Source: Steromphala cineraria (taxonomy: Eukaryota > Mollusca > Gastropoda > Trochida > Trochidae). Taken from it: a stretch of 64,000 bases of DNA. Made by a program: the position numbers and the translations under genes. Location: the NCBI GenBank assembly GCA_916613615.1, contig OU744728.1, positions 32,069,950 to 32,133,949 on the forward strand, given 5' to 3'. The notes beneath the pieces are model-generated. The model was given only the letters and a program-made list of their open reading frames with translations, did not search any database and was not told the DNA's origin. Shown here in pieces: positions 51,801 to 63,775 of the stretch; position 1 is the first letter of the stretch, and each line of letters starts with the position of its first letter.

Positions 51801-53817
51801 TTTGCCCCTGGGGTCACCTCTTGGGGTGGGGTGCTTATAAGGTTATGCAGTGTTTTCCAGGCATTTTGGACTAAAAATGTCAACCTCGAATTTCTGATTA
51901 AAAACTAGCAGAAGTTGTTGCTAATGGTCCCAGGAACCGATACCGATCGACAGAAATTGATTTCAAGAAAGTGTTATTTTGCCCCTGGGGTCACCTCTAG
52001 GGGTGGGGTGCTTATAAGGTTATGCAGTGTTTTCCAGGCATTTTGGACTAAAAAGGTCAACTTCGAATTTCTCATTAAAAACTAGCAGAAGTTGTTGCAA
52101 ATGGTCCCCGGAACCAATACCGATCGACAGAAATTGAGAAATTGTTATTTTGCCCCTGGGGGCACCTCTAGGGGTGGGGTGCTTATAGGGTTATGCAGTG
52201 TTTTCCAAGCATTTTGGACTAAAACGGTCAACCTCGAATTTCTGATTAAAAACTAGCAGAAGTTGTTGCTAATGGTCCCCGGAACCAATACCGATCTATA
52301 GAAATTGATTTCAAGAAAGTGTTATTTTGCCCCTGGGGTCACCTCTAGGGGTGGGGTGCTTATAAGGTTATGCAGTGTTTTCCAGGCATTTTGGACTAAA
52401 AAGGTCAACTTCGAATTTCTGATTAAAATCTAGCAGAAGTTGTTGCTAATGGTCCCCGGAACCAATACCGATCGACAGAAATTGATTTCAAGAAAGTGTT
52501 ATTTTGCCCCTGGGGTCACCTCTAGGGGTGGGGTGCTTATAAGGTTATGCAGTGTTTTCCAGGCATTTTGGACTAAAAAGGTCAACTTCGAATTTCTGAT
52601 TTAAACTAGCAGAAGTTGTTGCTAATGGTCCCCGGAACCAGTACCGATCGACAGAAATTGATTTGAAGAAAGTGTAATTTTGCCCCTGGGGTCACCTCTA
52701 GGGGTGGGGTGCTTATTAGGTTATGCAGTGTTTTCCAGGCATTTTGGACTAAAAAGGTCAACTTCGAATTTCTGAGTAAAAACTAGCAGAAGTTGTTGCT
52801 AATGGTCCCCGGAACCAATACCGATCGATAGAAATTGATTTAAAAAAAGTGTTATTTTGCCCCTGGGGTCACCTCTAGGGGTGGGGTGCTTATAAGGTTA
52901 TGCAGTGTTTTCCAGGCATTTTGGACTAAAAAGGTCAACTTCGAATTTCTGAGTAAAAACTAGCAGAAGTTGTTGCTAATGGTCCCCGGAACCAGTACCG
53001 ATCGACAGAAATTGATTTCAAGAAAGTGTTATTTTGCCCCTGGGGTCACCTCTAGGGGTGGGGTGCTTATAAGGTTATGCAGTGTTTTCCAGACATTTTG
53101 GACTAAAAAGGTCAACCTCCAATTTCTGATTAAAAACTAGCAGAAGTTGTTGCTAATGGTTCCCGGAACCAATACCGATCGACAGAAATTGATTTCAAGA
53201 AAGTGTTATTTTGCCCCTGGGGTCACCTCTTGGGGTGGGGTGCTTATAAGGTTATGCAGTGTTTTCCAGGCATTTTGGACTAAAAAGGTCAACCTCGAAT
53301 TTCTGATTAAAAACTAGCAGAAGTTGTTGATAATGGTCCGCGGAACCAGTACCGATCGACAGATATTGATTTCTAGAAAGAGTTATTTTGCCCCTGTGGT
53401 CACCTCTAGGGGTGGGGTGCTTATTAGGTTATGCAGTGTTTTCCAGGCATTTTTGACTAAAAAGGTCAACTTCGAATTTCTGATTAAAAACTAGCAGAAG
53501 TTGTTGCTAATGGTCCCCGGAACCAATACCGATCGACAGAAATTGATTTCAAGAAAGTGTTATTTTGCCCCTGGGGTCACCTCTAGGGGTGGGGTGCTTA
53601 TAAGGTTATGCAGTTTTTTCCAGGCATTTTGGACTAAAGAGGTCAACCTCGAATTTCTGATTAAAAACAAGCAGAAGTTGTTGCTAATGGTCCCCGGAAC
53701 CAATACCGATCGACAGAAATTGATTTCAAGAAAGTGTTATTTTGCCCCTGGGGTCACTTCTAGGGGTGGGGTGCTTATAAGGTTATGCAGTGTTTTCCAG
53801 GCATTTTGGACTAAAAA
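48870..53817 (+). repeat. 4,948-bp (28-monomer) unit, copy 1
   Basis: This segment is repeated directly after itself at a constant lag of 4,948 bp. Paired marks are CAACTTCCCATTTC (AACTTCCC at 49051 and 53999), AAAACGAGCAG, GTGGAGTGC and, near the end, GTTGTTGATAATGG (53323 and 58271). The length equals 28 x 177 less one 6-bp deletion and two single-base deletions. It contains one 171-bp monomer at about 52.1 kb, the only one in this region, within a B-type patch. The start is placed between the mismatched GGGGCGGGG near 48,817 and the shared AACATCGAATTT near 48,875. Confidence 0.9.
51890..52230 (+). repeat. Two-monomer patch of subdomain-B sequence inside subdomain D
   Basis: This stretch carries, in order, CAGGAACCGATACC, CTCATTAAAA, TTGCAAATGG, ATTGAGAAATTG (171-bp form), GGGGGCACC, TTCCAAGC and AAAACGGTCAAC. 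This order and sequence match 25,150-25,490 and 22,540-22,860 in subdomain B. Against 25.15 kb I see only two differences, ATAGGG for ATAAGG and ACCTCG for ACTTCG, both near the 3' edge. The flanking monomers are D-type. The second 4,948-bp unit carries the same patch at about 56,840-57,180, so the transfer came before that duplication. Confidence 0.87.
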
Positions 53818-56800
53818 GGTCAACATCGAATTTCTGATTAAAAACTAGCAGAAGTTGTTGCTAATAGTCCCCTGAACCAATACCGATCGACAGAAATTGA
53901 TTTCAAGAAAGTTTTATTTTGCCCCTGGGGTCACCTCTAGGGGTGGGGTGCTTATAAGGTTATGCAGTGTTTTCCAGGCATTTTGGACTAAAAAGGTCAA
54001 CTTCCCATTTCTGATTAAAAACGAGCAGAAGTTGTTGCTAATGGTCCCCTGAACAAATACCGATCGACAGAAATTGATTTCAAGAAAGTGTTATTTTGCC
54101 CCTGGGGTCACCTCTAGGGGTGGAGTGCTTAAAAGGTTATGCTGTGTTTTCCAGTCATTTTGGACTAAAAAGGTTAACTTCGAATTTCTGATTAAAAACT
54201 AGCAGAAGTTGTTGCTAATGGTCCCCGGAACCAGTACCGATCGACAGAAATTGATTTCAAGAAAGTGTTATTTTGCCCCTGGGGTCACCTCTAGGGGTGC
54301 GGTGCTTATTAGGTTATGCAGTGTTTTCCAGGCATTTTGGACTAAAAAGGTCAACTTCGAATTTCTGATTAAAAACTAGCAGAAGTTGTTGCTAATGGTC
54401 CCCGGAACCAGTACCGATCGACAGAAATTGATTTCAAGAAAGTGTTATTTTGCCCCTGGGGTCACCTCTAGGGGTGGGGTGCTTAAAAGGTTATGCAGTG
54501 TTTTCCAGGCATTTTGGACTAAAAAGGTCAACCTCCAATTTCTGATTAAAAACTAGCAGAAGTTGTTGCTAATGGTTCCCGGAACCAATACCGATCGACA
54601 GAAATTGATTTCAAGAAAGTGTTATTTTGCCCCTGGGGTCACCTCTTGGGTTGGGGTGCTTATAAGGTTATGCAGTGTTTTCCAGGCATTTTGGACTAAA
54701 AAGGTCAACCTCGAATTTCTGATTAAAAACTAGCAGAAGTTGTTGCTAATGGTCCCCGGAACCAGTACCGATCGACAGATATTGATTTCTAGAAAGTGTT
54801 ATTTTGCCCCTGGGGTCACCTCTAGGGGTGGGGTGCTTATTAGGTTATGCAGTGTTTTCCAGGCATTTTGGACTAAAAAGGTCAACTTCGAATTTGTTAT
54901 TAAAAACTAGCAGAAGTTGTTGCTAATGGTTCCCGGAACCAATACCATTCGACAGAAATTGATTTCAAGAAAGTGTTATTTTGCCCCTGGGGTCACCTCT
55001 AGGGGTGGGGTGCTTATAAGGTTATGCAGTGTTTTCCAGGCATTTTGGACTAAAAAGGTCAACCTCGAATTTCTGATTAAAAACTAGCAGAAGTTGTTGC
55101 TAATGGTCCCCGGAACCAAAACCGATCGACAGAATTTGATTTCAAGAAAGTGTTATTTTGCCCCTGGGGTCACTTCTAGGGGTGGGGTGCTTATAAGGTT
55201 ATGCAGTGTTTTCCAGGCATTTTGGACTAAAAAGGTCAACTTCGAATTTCTGATTAAAAAGTAGCAGAAGTTGTTGCTAATGGTCCCCGGAACCAGTACC
55301 GATCGACAGAAATTGATTTCAAGAAAGTGTTATTTTGCCCCTGGGGTCACCTCTAGGGGTGGGGTGCTTATTAGGTTATGCAGTGTTTTCCAGGCATTTT
55401 TGACTAAAAAGGTCAACTTCGAATTTCTGATTAAAAACTAGCAGAAGTTGTTGCTAATGGTCCCCGGAACCAATACCGATCGATAGAAATTGATTTCAAG
55501 AAAGTGTTATTTTGCCCCTGGGATCACCTCTAGGGGTGGGGTGCTTATTAGGTTATGCAGTGTTTTCCAGGCATTTTGGACTAAAAAGGTCAACTTCGAA
55601 ATTCTGATTAAAAACTAGCAGAAGTTGTTGCTAATGGTCCCCTGAACAAATACCGATCGACAGAAATTGATTTCAAGAAAGTGTTATTTTGCCCCTGGGG
55701 ATACCTCTAGGGGTGGGGTGCTTATAAGGTTATGCAGTGTTTTCCAGACATTTTGGACTAAAAAGGTCAACTTCGAATTTATCATTAAAAACTAGCAGAA
55801 GTTGTTGCTAATGGTCCCCTGAACAAATACCGATCGACAGAAATTTATTTCAAGAAAGTGTTATTTTGCCCCTGGGGTCACCACTAGGGGCGGGGTGCTT
55901 ATAAGGTTATGCAGTGTTTTCCAGGCATTTTGGACTAAAAAGGTCAACATCGAATTTCTGATTAAAAACTAGCAGAAGTTGTTGCTAATGGTCCCCGGAA
56001 CCAATACCGATCGACAGAAATTGATTTCAAGAAAGTGTTATTTTGCCCCTGGGGTCACCTCTAGGGGTGGGGTGCGTATAAGGTTATGCAGTGTTTTCCA
56101 GGCATTTTGGACTAAAAAGGTCAACTTCGAATTTCTGATTAAAAACTAGCAGAAGTTGTTGCTAATGGTCCCCTGAACAAATACAGATCGACAGAAATTG
56201 ATTTCAAGAAAGTGTTATTTTGCCCCTGGGGTCACCTCTAGGGGTGGGGTGCTTATAAGGTTATGCAGTGTTTTCCAGGCATTTTGGACTAAAAAGGTCA
56301 ACCTCGAATTTCTGATTAAAAACTAGCAGAAGTTGTTGCTAATGGTCCCCGGAACCAATACCGATCGATAGAAATTGATTTCAAGAAAGTGTTATTTTGC
56401 CCCTGGGGTCACCTCTAGGGGTGGGGTGCTTATAAGGTTATGCAGTGTTTTCCAGGCATTTTGGACTAAAAAGGTCAACTTCGAATTTCTGAGAAAAAAC
56501 TAGCAGAAGTTGTTGCTAATGGTCCCCGGAACCAGTACCGATCGACAGAAATTGATTTCAAGAAAGTGTTATTTTGCCCCTGGGGTCACCTCTAGGGGTG
56601 GGGTGCTTATAAGGTTATGCAGTGTTTTCCAGGCATTTTGGACTAAAAGGTCAACCTCCAATTTCTGATTAAAAACTAGCAGAAGTTGTTGCTAATGGTT
56701 CCCGGAACCAATACCGATCGACAGAAATTGATTTCAAGAAAGTGTTATTTTGCCCCTGGGGTCACCTCTTGGGGTGGGGTGCTTATAAGGTTATGCAGTG

Positions 56801-58765
56801 TTTTCCAGGCATTTTGGACTAAAAATGTCAACCTCGAATTTCTGATTAAAAACTAGCAGAAGTTGTTGCTAATGGTCCCAGGAACCGATACCGATCGACA
56901 GAAATTGATTTCAAGAAAGTGTTATTTTGCCCCTGGGGTCACCTCTAGGGGTGGGGTGCTTATAAGGTTATGCAGTGTTTTCCAGGCATTTTGGACTAAA
57001 AAGGTCAACTTCGAATTTCTCATTAAAAACTAGCAGAAGTTGTTGCAAATGGTCCCCGGAACCAATACCGATCGACAGAAATTGAGAAATTGTTATTTTG
57101 CCCCTGGGGGCACCTCTAGGGGTGGGGTGCTTATAGGGTTATGCAGTGTTTTCCAAGCATTTTGGACTAAAACGGTCAACCTCGAATTTCTGATTAAAAA
57201 CTAGCAGAAGTTGTTGCTAATGGTCCCCGGAACCAATACCGATCTATAGAAATTGATTTCAAGAAAGTGTTATTTTGCCCCTGGGGTCACCTCTAGGGGT
57301 GGGGTGCTTATAAGGTTATGCAGTGTTTTCCAGGCACTTTGGACTAAAAAGGTCAACTTCGAATTTCTGATTAAAATCTAGCAGAAGTTGTTGCTAATGG
57401 TCCCCGGAACCAATACCGATCGACAGAAATTGATTTCAAGAAAGTGTTATTTTGCCCCTGGGGTCACCTCTAGGGGTGGGGTGCTTATAAGGTTATGCAG
57501 TGTTTTCCAGGCATTTTGGACTAAAAAGGTCAACTTCGAATTTCTGATTTAAACTAGCAGAAGTTGTTGCTAATGGTCCCCGGAACCAGTACCGATCGAC
57601 AGAAATTGATTTGAAGAAAGTGTAATTTTGCCCCTGGGGTCACCTCTAGGGGTGGGGTGCTTATAAGGTTATGCAGTGTTTTCCAGGCATTTTGGACTAA
57701 AAAGGTCAACTTCGAATTTCTGAGTAAAAACTAGCAGAAGTTGTTGCTAATGGTCCCCGGAACCAATACCGATCGATAGAAATTGATTTAAAAAAAGTGT
57801 TATTTTGCCCCTGGGGTCACCTCTAGGGGTGGGGTGCTTATAAGGTTATGCAGTGTTTTCCAGGCATTTTGGACTAAAAAGGTCAACTTCGAATTTCTGA
57901 GTAAAAACTAGCAGAAGTTGTTGCTAATGGTCCCCGGAACCAGTACCGATCGACAGAAATTGATTTCAAGAAAGTGTTATTTTGCCCCTGGGGTCACCTC
58001 TAGGGGTGGGGTGCTTATAAGGTTATGCAGTGTTTTCCAGACATTTTGGACTAAAAAGGTCAACCTCCAATTTCTGATTAAAAACTAGCAGAAGTTGTTG
58101 CTAATGGTTCCCGGAACCAATACCGATCGACAGAAATTGATTTCAAGAAAGTGTTATTTTGCCCCTGGGGTCACCTCTTGGGGTGGGGTGCTTATAAGGT
58201 TATGCAGTGTTTTCCAGGCATTTTGGACTAAAAAGGTCAACCTCGAATTTCTGATTAAAAACTAGCAGAAGTTGTTGATAATGGTCCGCGGAACCAGTAC
58301 CGATCGACAGATATTGATTTCTAGAAAGAGTTATTTTGCCCCTGTGGTCACCTCTAGGGGTGGGGTGCTTATTAGGTTATGCAGTGTTTTCCAGGCATTT
58401 TTGACTAAAAAGGTCAACTTCGAATTTCTGATTAAAAACTAGCAGAAGTTGTTGCTAATGGTCCCCGGAACCAATACCGATCGACAGAAATTGATTTCAA
58501 GAAAGTGTTATTTTGCCCCTGGGGTCACCTCTAGGGGTGGGGTGCTTATAAGGTTATGCAGTTTTTTCCAGGCATTTTGGACTAAAGAGGTCAACCTCGA
58601 ATTTCTGATTAAAAACAAGCAGAAGTTGTTGCTAATGGTCCCCGGAACCAATACCGATCGACAGAAATTGATTTCAAGAAAGTGTTATTTTGCCCCTGGG
58701 GTCACTTCTAGGGGTGGGGTGCTTATAAGGTTATGCAGTGTTTTCCAGGCATTTTGGACTAAAAA
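53818..58765 (+). repeat. 4,948-bp (28-monomer) unit, copy 2
   Basis: This is the second copy of the preceding unit. I noticed about a dozen substitutions and no net indel, for example CTTATAAGG to CTTAAAAGG (twice), ACCGTTCG to ACCATTCG, GGTCACC to GGATACC, CTTATTAGG to CTTATAAGG and CATTTTGG to CACTTTGG. That puts identity above about 99.5%. The near-identity indicates a recent event. The copy ends just before AAAGGTTAACTTCG near 58,767, where copy 1 has AAAGGTCAACATCG. A TAG to AAG change at the monomer start (AAAAACAAGCAG) is at about 53,668, at the end of copy 1, and at about 58,617 here. Confidence 0.9.
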
Positions 58766-61115
58766 GGTTAACTTCGAATTTCTGTTTAAAAACTAGCAGA
58801 AGTTGTTGCTAATGGTCCCCGGAACCAGTACCGATGGACAGAAATTGATTTCAAGAAAGTTTTATTTTGCCCCTGGGGTCACCTCTAGGGGTGGGGTGCT
58901 TATAAGGTTATGCAGTGTTTTCAAGGCATTTTGGACTAAAAAGGTCAACTTCGAATTTCTGAGTAAAAACTAGCAGAAGTTGTTGCTAATGGTCCCCGGA
59001 ACCAATACAGATCTTTAGAAATTGATTTCAAGAAAGTGTTATTTTGCCCCTGGGGTCACCTCTAGGGGTGGGGTGCTTATTAGGTTATGCAGTGTTTTCC
59101 AGGCATTTTGGACTAAAAAGGTCAACTTCGAATTTCTGAGTAAAAACTAGCAGAAGTTGTTGCTAATGGTCCCCGGAACCAGTACCGATCGACAGAAATT
59201 GATTTCAAGAAAGTGTTAATTTGCCCCTGGGGTCACCTCTAGGGGTGGGGTGCTTATAAGGTTATGCAGTGTTTTCCAGGCATTTTGGACTAAAAGGTCA
59301 ACCTCCAATTTCTGATTAAAAACTAGCAGAACATGTTGCTAATGGTTCCCCGAACCAATACCGATCGACAGAAATTGATTTCAAGAAAGTGTTATTTTGC
59401 CCCTGGGGTCACCTCTTGGGGTGGGGTGCTTATAAGGTTATGCAGTGTTTTCAAGGCATTTTGGACTAAAAATGTCAACCTCGAATTTCTGATTAAAAAC
59501 TAGCAGAAGCTGTTGCTAATGGTCTGCGGAACCAGTACCGATCGACAGATATTGATTTCTAGAAAGTGTTATTTTGCCCCTGGGGTCACCTCTAGGGGTG
59601 GGGTGCTTATTAGGTTATGCAGTGTTTTCCAGGCATTTTGGACTAAAAAGGTCAACTTCGAATTTGTTATTAAAAACTAGCAGAAGTTGTTGCTAATGGT
59701 TCCCGGAACCAATACCGTTCGACAGAAATTGATTTCAAGAAAGTGTTATTTTGCCCCTGGGGTCACCTCTAGGGGTGGGGTGCTTATAAGGTTATGCAGT
59801 GTTTTCCAGGCATTTTGGACTAAAAAGGTCAACCTCGAATTTCTGATTAAAAACTAGCAGAAGTTGTTGCTAATGGTCCCCGGAACCAATACCGATCGAC
59901 AGAAATTGATTTCAAGAAAGTGTTATTTTGCCCCTGGGGTCACTTCTAGGGGTGGGGTGCTTATAAGGTTATGCAGTGTTTTCCAGGCATTTTGGACTAA
60001 AAAGGTTAACTTCGAATTTCTGTTTAAAAACTAGCAGAAGTTGTTGCTAATGGTCCCCGGAACCAGTACCGATGGACAGAAATTGATTTCAAGAAAGTGT
60101 TATTTTGCCCCTGGGGTCACCTCTAGGGGTGGGGTGCTTCTAAGGTTATGCAGTGTTTTCCAGGCATTTTGGACTAAAAAGGTCAACTTCGAATTTCTGA
60201 GTAAAAACTAGCAGAAGTTGTTGCTAATGGTCCCCGGAACCAATACCGATCTTTAGAAATTGATTTCAAGAAAGTGTTATTTTGCCCCTGGGGTCACCTC
60301 TAGGGGTGGGGTGCTTATAAGGTTATGCAGTGTTTTCCAGGCATTTTGGACTAAAAAGGTCAACTTCGAATTTCTGAGTAAAAACTAGCAGAAGTTGTTG
60401 CTAATGGTCCCCGGAACCAGTACCGATCGACAGAAATTGATTTCAAGAAAGTGTTAATTTGCCCCTGGGGTCACCTCTAGGGGTGGGGTGCTTATAAGGT
60501 TATGCAGTGTTTTCCAGGCATTTTGGACTAAAAGGTCAACCTCCAATTTCTGATTAAAAACTAGCAGAACATGTTGCTAATGGTTCCCGGAACCAATACC
60601 GATCGACAGAAATTGATTTCAAGAAAGTGTTATTTTGCCCCTGGGGTCACCTCTTGGGGTGGGGTGCTTATAAGGTTATGCAGTGTTTTCCAGGCATTTT
60701 GGACTAAAAATGTCAACCTCGAATTTCTGATTAAAAACTAGCAGAAGTTGTTGCTAATGGTCTGCGGAACCAGTACCGATCGACAGATATTGATTTCTAG
60801 AAAGTGTTATTTTGCCCCTGGGGTCACCTCTAGGGGTGGGGTGCTTATTAGGTTATGCAGTGTTTTCCAGGCATTTTGGACTAAAAAGGTCAACTTCGAT
60901 TTTGTTATTAAAAACTAGCAGAAGTTGTTGCTAATGGTTCCCGGAACCAATACCGTTCGACAGAAATTGATTTCAAGAAAGTGTTATTTTGCCCCTGGGG
61001 TCACCTCTAGGGGTGGGGTGCTTGTAAGGTTATGCAGTGTTTTCCAGGCATTTTGGACTAAAAAGGTCAACCTCGAATTTCTGATTAAAAACTAGCAGAA
61101 GTTGTTGCTAATGGT
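58640..61115 (+). repeat. 1,238-bp (7-monomer) tandem duplication in subdomain E
   Basis: Marks recur at 1,238 bp (7 x 177 less 1): CACTTCTAGG (58703, 59941), GATGGACAG (58833, 60071), AGAACATGTTGC (ACATG at 59331, 60569), CTGCGGAACC (59524, 60762) and ACCGTTCGAC (59714, 60952). Copies are at about 58.64-59.87 and 59.88-61.11 kb. New marker variants not common elsewhere are GATCTTTAGAAAT, CTGAGTAAAA, GACAGATATTGATTTCTAG and TCGATTTTGTTATT. The block begins where the second 4,948-bp unit ends. Confidence 0.87.
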
Positions 61116-63775
61116 CCCCGGACCCAGTACCGATCGACAGAAATTGATTTCAAGAAAGTGTTATTTTGCCCCTGGGGTCACTTCTAGGGGTGGGGTGCTT
61201 TTAAGGTTATGCAGTGTTTTCCAGGCATTTTGGACTAAAAAGGTTAACTTCGAATTTCTGATTAAAAACTAGCAGAAGTTGTTGCTAATGGTCCCCGGTA
61301 CCAATACCGATCTTTAGAAATAGATTTCAAGAAAGTGTTATTTTGCCCCTGGGGTCACCTCTAGGGGTGGGGTGCTTATAAGGTTATGCAGTGTTTTCCA
61401 GGCATTTTGGACTAAAAAGGTCAACTTCGAATTTCTGAGTAAAAACTAGCAGAAGTTGTTGCTAATGGTCCCCGGAACCAGTACCGATCGACAGAAATTG
61501 ATTTCAAGAAAGTGTTATTTTGCCCCTGGGGTCACCTCTAGGGGTGGGGTGCTTATAAGGTTATGCAGTGTTTTCCAGGCATTTTGGACTAAAAGGTCAA
61601 CCTCCAATTTCTGATTAAAAACTAGCAGAACATGTTGCTAATGGTTCCCGGAACCAATACCGATCGACAGAAATTGATTTCAAGAAAGTGTTATTTTGCC
61701 CCTGGGGTCACCTCTAGGGGTGGGGTGCTTATAAGGTTATGCAGTGTTTTCCAGGCATTTTGGACTAAAAATGTCAACCTCGAATTTCTGATTAAAAACT
61801 AGCAGAAGTTGTTGCTAATGGTCTGCGGAACCAGTACCGATCGACAGATATTGATTTCTAGAAAGTGTTATTTTGCCCCTGGGGTCACCTCTAGGGGTGG
61901 GGTGCTTATTAGGTTATGCAGTGTTTTCCAGGCATTTTGGACTAAAAAGGTCAACTTCGATTTTGTTATTAAAAACTAGCAGAAGTTGTTGCTAATGGTT
62001 CCCGGAACCAATACCGTTCGACAGAAATTTATTTCAAGAAAGTGTTATTTTGCCCCTGGGGTCACCTCTAGGGGTGGGGTGCTTATAAGGTTATGCAGTG
62101 TTTTCCAGGCATTTTGGACTAAAAAGGTCAACCTCGAATTTCTGATTAAAAACTAGCAGAAGTTGTTGCTAATGGTCCCCGGACCCAATACCGATCGACA
62201 GAAATTGATTTCAAGAAAGTGTTATTTTGCCCCTGGGGTCACCTCTAGGGGTGGGGTGCTTATAAGGTTATGCAGTGTTTTCCAGGCATTTTGGACTATA
62301 AAGGTCAACTTCGAATTTCTGATTAAAAACTAGCAGAAGTTGTTGCTAATGGTTCTCGGAACCAATACCGATCGACAGAAATTGATTTCAAGAAAGTGTT
62401 ATTTTGCCCCTGGGGTCACCTCTTGGGGTGGGGTGCTTATAAGGTTATGCAGTGTTTTCCAGGCATTTTGGACTAAAAATGTCAACCTCGAATTTCTGAT
62501 TAAAAACTAGCAGAAGTTGTTGCTAATGGTCTGCGGAACCAGTACCGATCGACAGATATTGATTTCTAGAAAGTGTTATTTTGCCCCTGGGGTCACCTCT
62601 AGGGGTGGGGTGCTTATTAGGTTATGCAGTGTTTTCCAGGCATTTTGGACTAAAAAGGTCAACTTCGATTTTGTTATTAAAAACTAGCAGAAGTTGTTGC
62701 TAATGGTTCCCGGAACCAATACCGTTCGACAGAAATTGATTTCAAGAAAGTGTTATTTTGCCCCTGGGGTCACCTCTAGGGGTGGGGTGCTTGTAAGGTT
62801 ATGCAGTGTTTTCCAGGCATTTTGGACTAAAAAGGTCAACCTCGAATTTCTGATTAAAAACTAGCAGAAGTTGTTGCTAATGGTCCCCGGACCCAGTACC
62901 GATCGACAGAAATTGATTTCAAGAAAGTGTTATTTTGCCCCTGGGGTCACTTCTAGGGGTGGGGTGCTTTTAAGGTTATGCAGTGTTTTCCAGGCATTTT
63001 GGACTAAAAAGGTTAACTTCGAATTTCTGAGTAAAAACTAGCAGAAGTTGTTGCTAATGGTCCCCGGAACCAATACCGATCTTTAGAAATAGATTTCAAG
63101 AAAGTGTTATTTTGCCCCTGGGGTCACCTCTAGGTGTGGGGTGCTTATAAGGTTATGCAGTGTTTTCCAGGCATTTTGGACTAAAAAGGTCAACTTCGAA
63201 TTTCTGAGTAAAGACTAGCAGAAGTTGTTGCTAATGGTCCCCGGAACCAGTACCGATCGACAGAAATTGATTTCAAGAAAGTGTTATTTTGCCCCTGGGG
63301 TCACCTCTAGGGGTGGGGTGCTTATAAGGTTATGCAGTGTTTTCCAGGCATTTTGGACTAAAAGGTCAACCTCCAATTTCTGATTAAAAACTAGCAGAAC
63401 ATGTTGCTAATGGTTCCCGGAACCAATACCGATCGACAGAAATTGATTTCAAGAAAGTGTTATTTTGCCCCTGGGGTCACCTCTAGGGGTGGGGTGCTTA
63501 TAAGGTTATGCAGTGTTTTCCAGGCATTTTGGACTAAAAATGTCAACCTCGAATTTCTGATTAAAAACTAGCAGAAGTTGTTGCTAATGGTCTGCGGAAC
63601 CAGTACCGATCGACAGATATTGATTTCTAGAAAGTGTTATTTTGCCCCTGGGGTCACCTCTAGGGGTGGGGTGCTTATTAGGTTATGCAGTGTTTTCCAG
63701 GCATTTTGGACTAAAAAGGTCAACTTCGATTTTGTTATTAAAAACTAGCAGAAGTTGTTGCTAATGGTTCCCGGA
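60580..63775 (+). repeat. 1,769-bp (10-monomer) tandem duplication overlapping the 7-monomer one
   Basis: A second period, 1,769 bp (10 x 177 less 1), links CTCTTGG (60651, 62420), CTGCGG (60762, 62531 and 61823, 63592), GACCCAGTACC (ACCCAG at 61122, 62891), GCTTTTAAGG and TCTTTAG (61311, 63080). Copies run from about 60.58 to 62.35 and from 62.35 to 63.77 kb. A 6-monomer (1,061-bp) spacing between CTGCGG marks is also present inside each copy. The mark AGAACATG at 60569 is not repeated at 62338, which sets the left edge. Confidence 0.85.

Noticed and set aside
53501..53848. 115-codon open frame (and its near copy at 58449-58796) as a gene
   Set aside because: It is two satellite monomers read through a mutated stop. 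It begins at TTG, has no codon bias or domain, and its sequence is the same repeat as the rest of the array.
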